DNA of 7,414 nt from an uncultured Micrococcales bacterium (GTDB lineage Bacteria; Actinomycetota; Actinomycetes; Actinomycetales; Microbacteriaceae), in contig CAIJJH010000036.1 of assembly GCA_903820955.1 (NCBI GenBank), positions 1-7,414 of the forward strand, written 5' to 3'. Numbering within the stretch: position 1 is the stretch's first letter; each line of letters begins with the position of its first letter. Below the pieces are notes generated by a model. The model saw nothing but the letters and a program-made list of their open reading frames with translations, ran no database searches and was not told where the DNA came from. A program made the translations under genes and the position numbers. Of this stretch, positions 6,707-7,414 are shown in pieces.

Positions 6707-6745
6707 AAGGTTGTTTTCCTTCAGAGATTTTCTTGAGGATTTCAC

Positions 6746-6821
6746 CGGGGTGTAGCGTAGTGGCTAGCGCGCCTGCTTTGGGAGCAGGATATCGCAGGTT
6801 CGAGTCCTGTCACCCCGACCA
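6746..6821 (+). tRNA. tRNA-Pro (anticodon TGG)
   Basis: Full cloverleaf with 7-bp acceptor CGGGGTG/CACCCCG, D stem GCGT/GCGC and anticodon stem CCTGC/GCAGG. The anticodon loop is TTTGGGA (anticodon TGG), the variable loop is ATATC and the T arm has TTCGAGT. The discriminator is A at 6818 and CCA is encoded at 6819-6821. It reads CCA/CCG and by wobble other proline codons. tig begins 53 bases downstream on the same strand, so read-through into tig is possible. Confidence 0.97.
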
Positions 6822-6828
6822 TCTTTTC

Positions 6829-6834
6829 TAAGAT
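6829..6834 (+). promoter_or_regulatory. Candidate -10 box of tig
   Basis: TAAGAT fits the TANNNT -10 pattern and would start a transcript near 6841, giving a leader of about 35 bases. No -35 box is evident; the expected position falls in the T arm and acceptor of tRNA-Pro. Co-transcription with the tRNA is the alternative. Confidence 0.3.
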
Positions 6835-6839
6835 AAGTC

Positions 6840-6856
6840 GGTTTCTTTAGGGAACC
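6840..6856 (+). other. Small hairpin in the tig leader
   Basis: GGTTTC and GGAACC form a 6-bp stem with one T-G pair around a TTTAG loop. It ends 7 bases before the tig Shine-Dalgarno. It lacks a downstream T-run, so it is not a terminator for tRNA-Pro; it may be a leader structure or chance. Confidence 0.25.
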
Positions 6857-6863
6857 AAAACTC

Positions 6864-6868
6864 AGGAG
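6864..6868 (+). promoter_or_regulatory. Shine-Dalgarno AGGAG that fixes the TTG start of tig
   Basis: AGGAG lies 6 bases before the TTG at 6875, ideal spacing. The nearest in-frame ATG (6923) has no such site and would remove the first beta strand of the ribosome-binding domain. Confidence 0.8.
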
Positions 6869-6874
6869 AAACTG

Positions 6875-7414
6875 TTGAAAACCACTGTTGAACGTCTAGC
6901 CCCAACCCGTGTGAAGCTAACCATGGAAGTTACTCCTGAAGAATTCAAGCCTTCGCTTGATCACGCATACGAGCACATCGCTGAGACAGTAAACATTCCT
7001 GGTTTCCGTAAGGGCAAGATCCCTGCAGCTATTTTGGATCAGCGAGTTGGACGTGGTGCAATTCTTGCACACGCGATCAACGATGGTCTTGATGGTATTT
7101 ATCGCTCAGCTATCGAATCAGAGAAGCTTCGTCCACTTGGAGCTCCTCAGGCTGATGTTAAGAGCACACCTGACGAGAAAACTTTTGCTGGCAATTTGGT
7201 TGTTGAAATTCAGGTTGAAGTTAGACCTGAAATCAAACTTCCTGAATACAAGAACCTAAAGGTAACTGTTGCAGCAGCCAAAGTTGATGACAAGGAAGTT
7301 GATGAAGAACTGGATCGTCTTCGTTCAAGATTTGGAACTCTAAAGACTGTTGAGCGTCCTGCAGCTAAGGGCGATTTCACCACTATTGATTTGATTGCAA
7401 CTTTGGATGGAACC
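6875..7414 (+). CDS. tig: Trigger factor, N-terminal 180 residues, runs off right edge
   Basis: Trigger factor is the ribosome-associated chaperone with peptidyl-prolyl isomerase activity that binds nascent chains at the exit tunnel near L23. The visible part begins [19 protein letters not shown] and carries the ribosome-docking signature GFRKGKIP at 43-50. The rest of the ribosome-binding domain runs to about 120, followed by a linker (about 125-165). The first strands of the FKBP-type isomerase domain ([16 protein letters not shown]) end the window. The start is TTG at 6875 with AGGAG 6 bases upstream. Base composition differs from the genes to the left: 60-base samples give 29/60 G+C (6961-7020) and 20/60 (7201-7260), against 39/60 in nei (6121-6180). 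Only 10 of the first 28 codons after the start end in G or C. High expression with its own codon preference, or a compositional boundary, could explain this. Confidence 0.96.
   Translation, partial: MKTTVERLAPTRVKLTMEVTPEEFKPSLDHAYEHIAETVNIPGFRKGKIPAAILDQRVGRGAILAHAINDGLDGIYRSAIESEKLRPLGAPQADVKSTPDEKTFAGNLVVEIQVEVRPEIKLPEYKNLKVTVAAAKVDDKEVDEELDRLRSRFGTLKTVERPAAKGDFTTIDLIATLDGT

Noticed and set aside
6694..6712. The tRNA-spacer palindrome as a rho-independent terminator
   Set aside because: The stem is only 6 bp with a 1-base loop, it is not GC-rich and no T-run follows directly on either strand; it also lies upstream of both tRNA genes, not downstream.
7047..7259. A 70-codon plus-strand open frame in the tig region
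   Set aside because: It lies wholly inside tig in another frame; the tig frame carries the GFRKGKIP signature and the Shine-Dalgarno.
1..7414. Mobile element, CRISPR, prophage, toxin-antitoxin or defence island
   Set aside because: No transposase, integrase, terminal repeats, repeat-spacer pattern or tRNA-end duplication was seen; the genes are housekeeping and tightly packed.

Overview
The window looks like an ordinary chromosomal segment of a small-genome, moderate-GC actinobacterium, most likely of the Microbacteriaceae (a Rhodoluna/Aquiluna-like freshwater lineage would fit). This placement is inferred from protein character and gene order, because no search could be run. The reasons are an actinobacterial group II truncated haemoglobin, an actinobacterial-type RpiB with a catalytic Glu, a mycobacterial Nei1-like glycosylase, and a gene set (glbO, pepN, rpiB, nei, tig) that is also clustered in Mycobacterium tuberculosis (Rv2470 to Rv2462c, from memory).

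Layout. Positions 1-343 hold the 5' part of a tesB-type acyl-CoA thioesterase gene (minus), which runs off the left edge. Twenty bases away and divergent is an unrecognised 222-residue protein (364-1032, plus). Its stop codon shares a CTAG with the stop of a convergent globin gene. Positions 1029-4788 form one tight minus-strand operon read as pepN, mscS, glbO, with 1-base stop/start overlaps at both junctions. An 85-base divergent spacer leads into a plus-strand operon: a four-helix membrane protein (4874-5332), rpiB (5335-5805) and an Nei/Fpg DNA glycosylase (5806-6594), packed 2 and 0 bases apart. Directly after nei comes tRNA-Gly(TCC) on the minus strand. A 76-base spacer rich in GGTT/AACC inverted repeats separates it from tRNA-Pro(TGG) on the plus strand, and the window ends in the first 180 codons of tig (trigger factor), which starts with TTG.

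The genes are mostly housekeeping: peptide turnover (PepN), osmotic safety valve (MscS), O2/redox haem protein (GlbO), pentose phosphate interconversion (RpiB), base excision repair (Nei), nascent-chain folding (Tig) and acyl-CoA hydrolysis (TesB). I see no mobile element, CRISPR array, toxin-antitoxin, defence system, riboswitch or rho-independent terminator, and no convincing new multi-gene system. The points most worth a second look are the overlapping divergent promoters with apparently leaderless starts at 341-366, the coupled pepN-mscS-glbO operon, the uncharacterised membrane protein in front of rpiB, and the sharp drop in GC at the tRNA pair going into tig.
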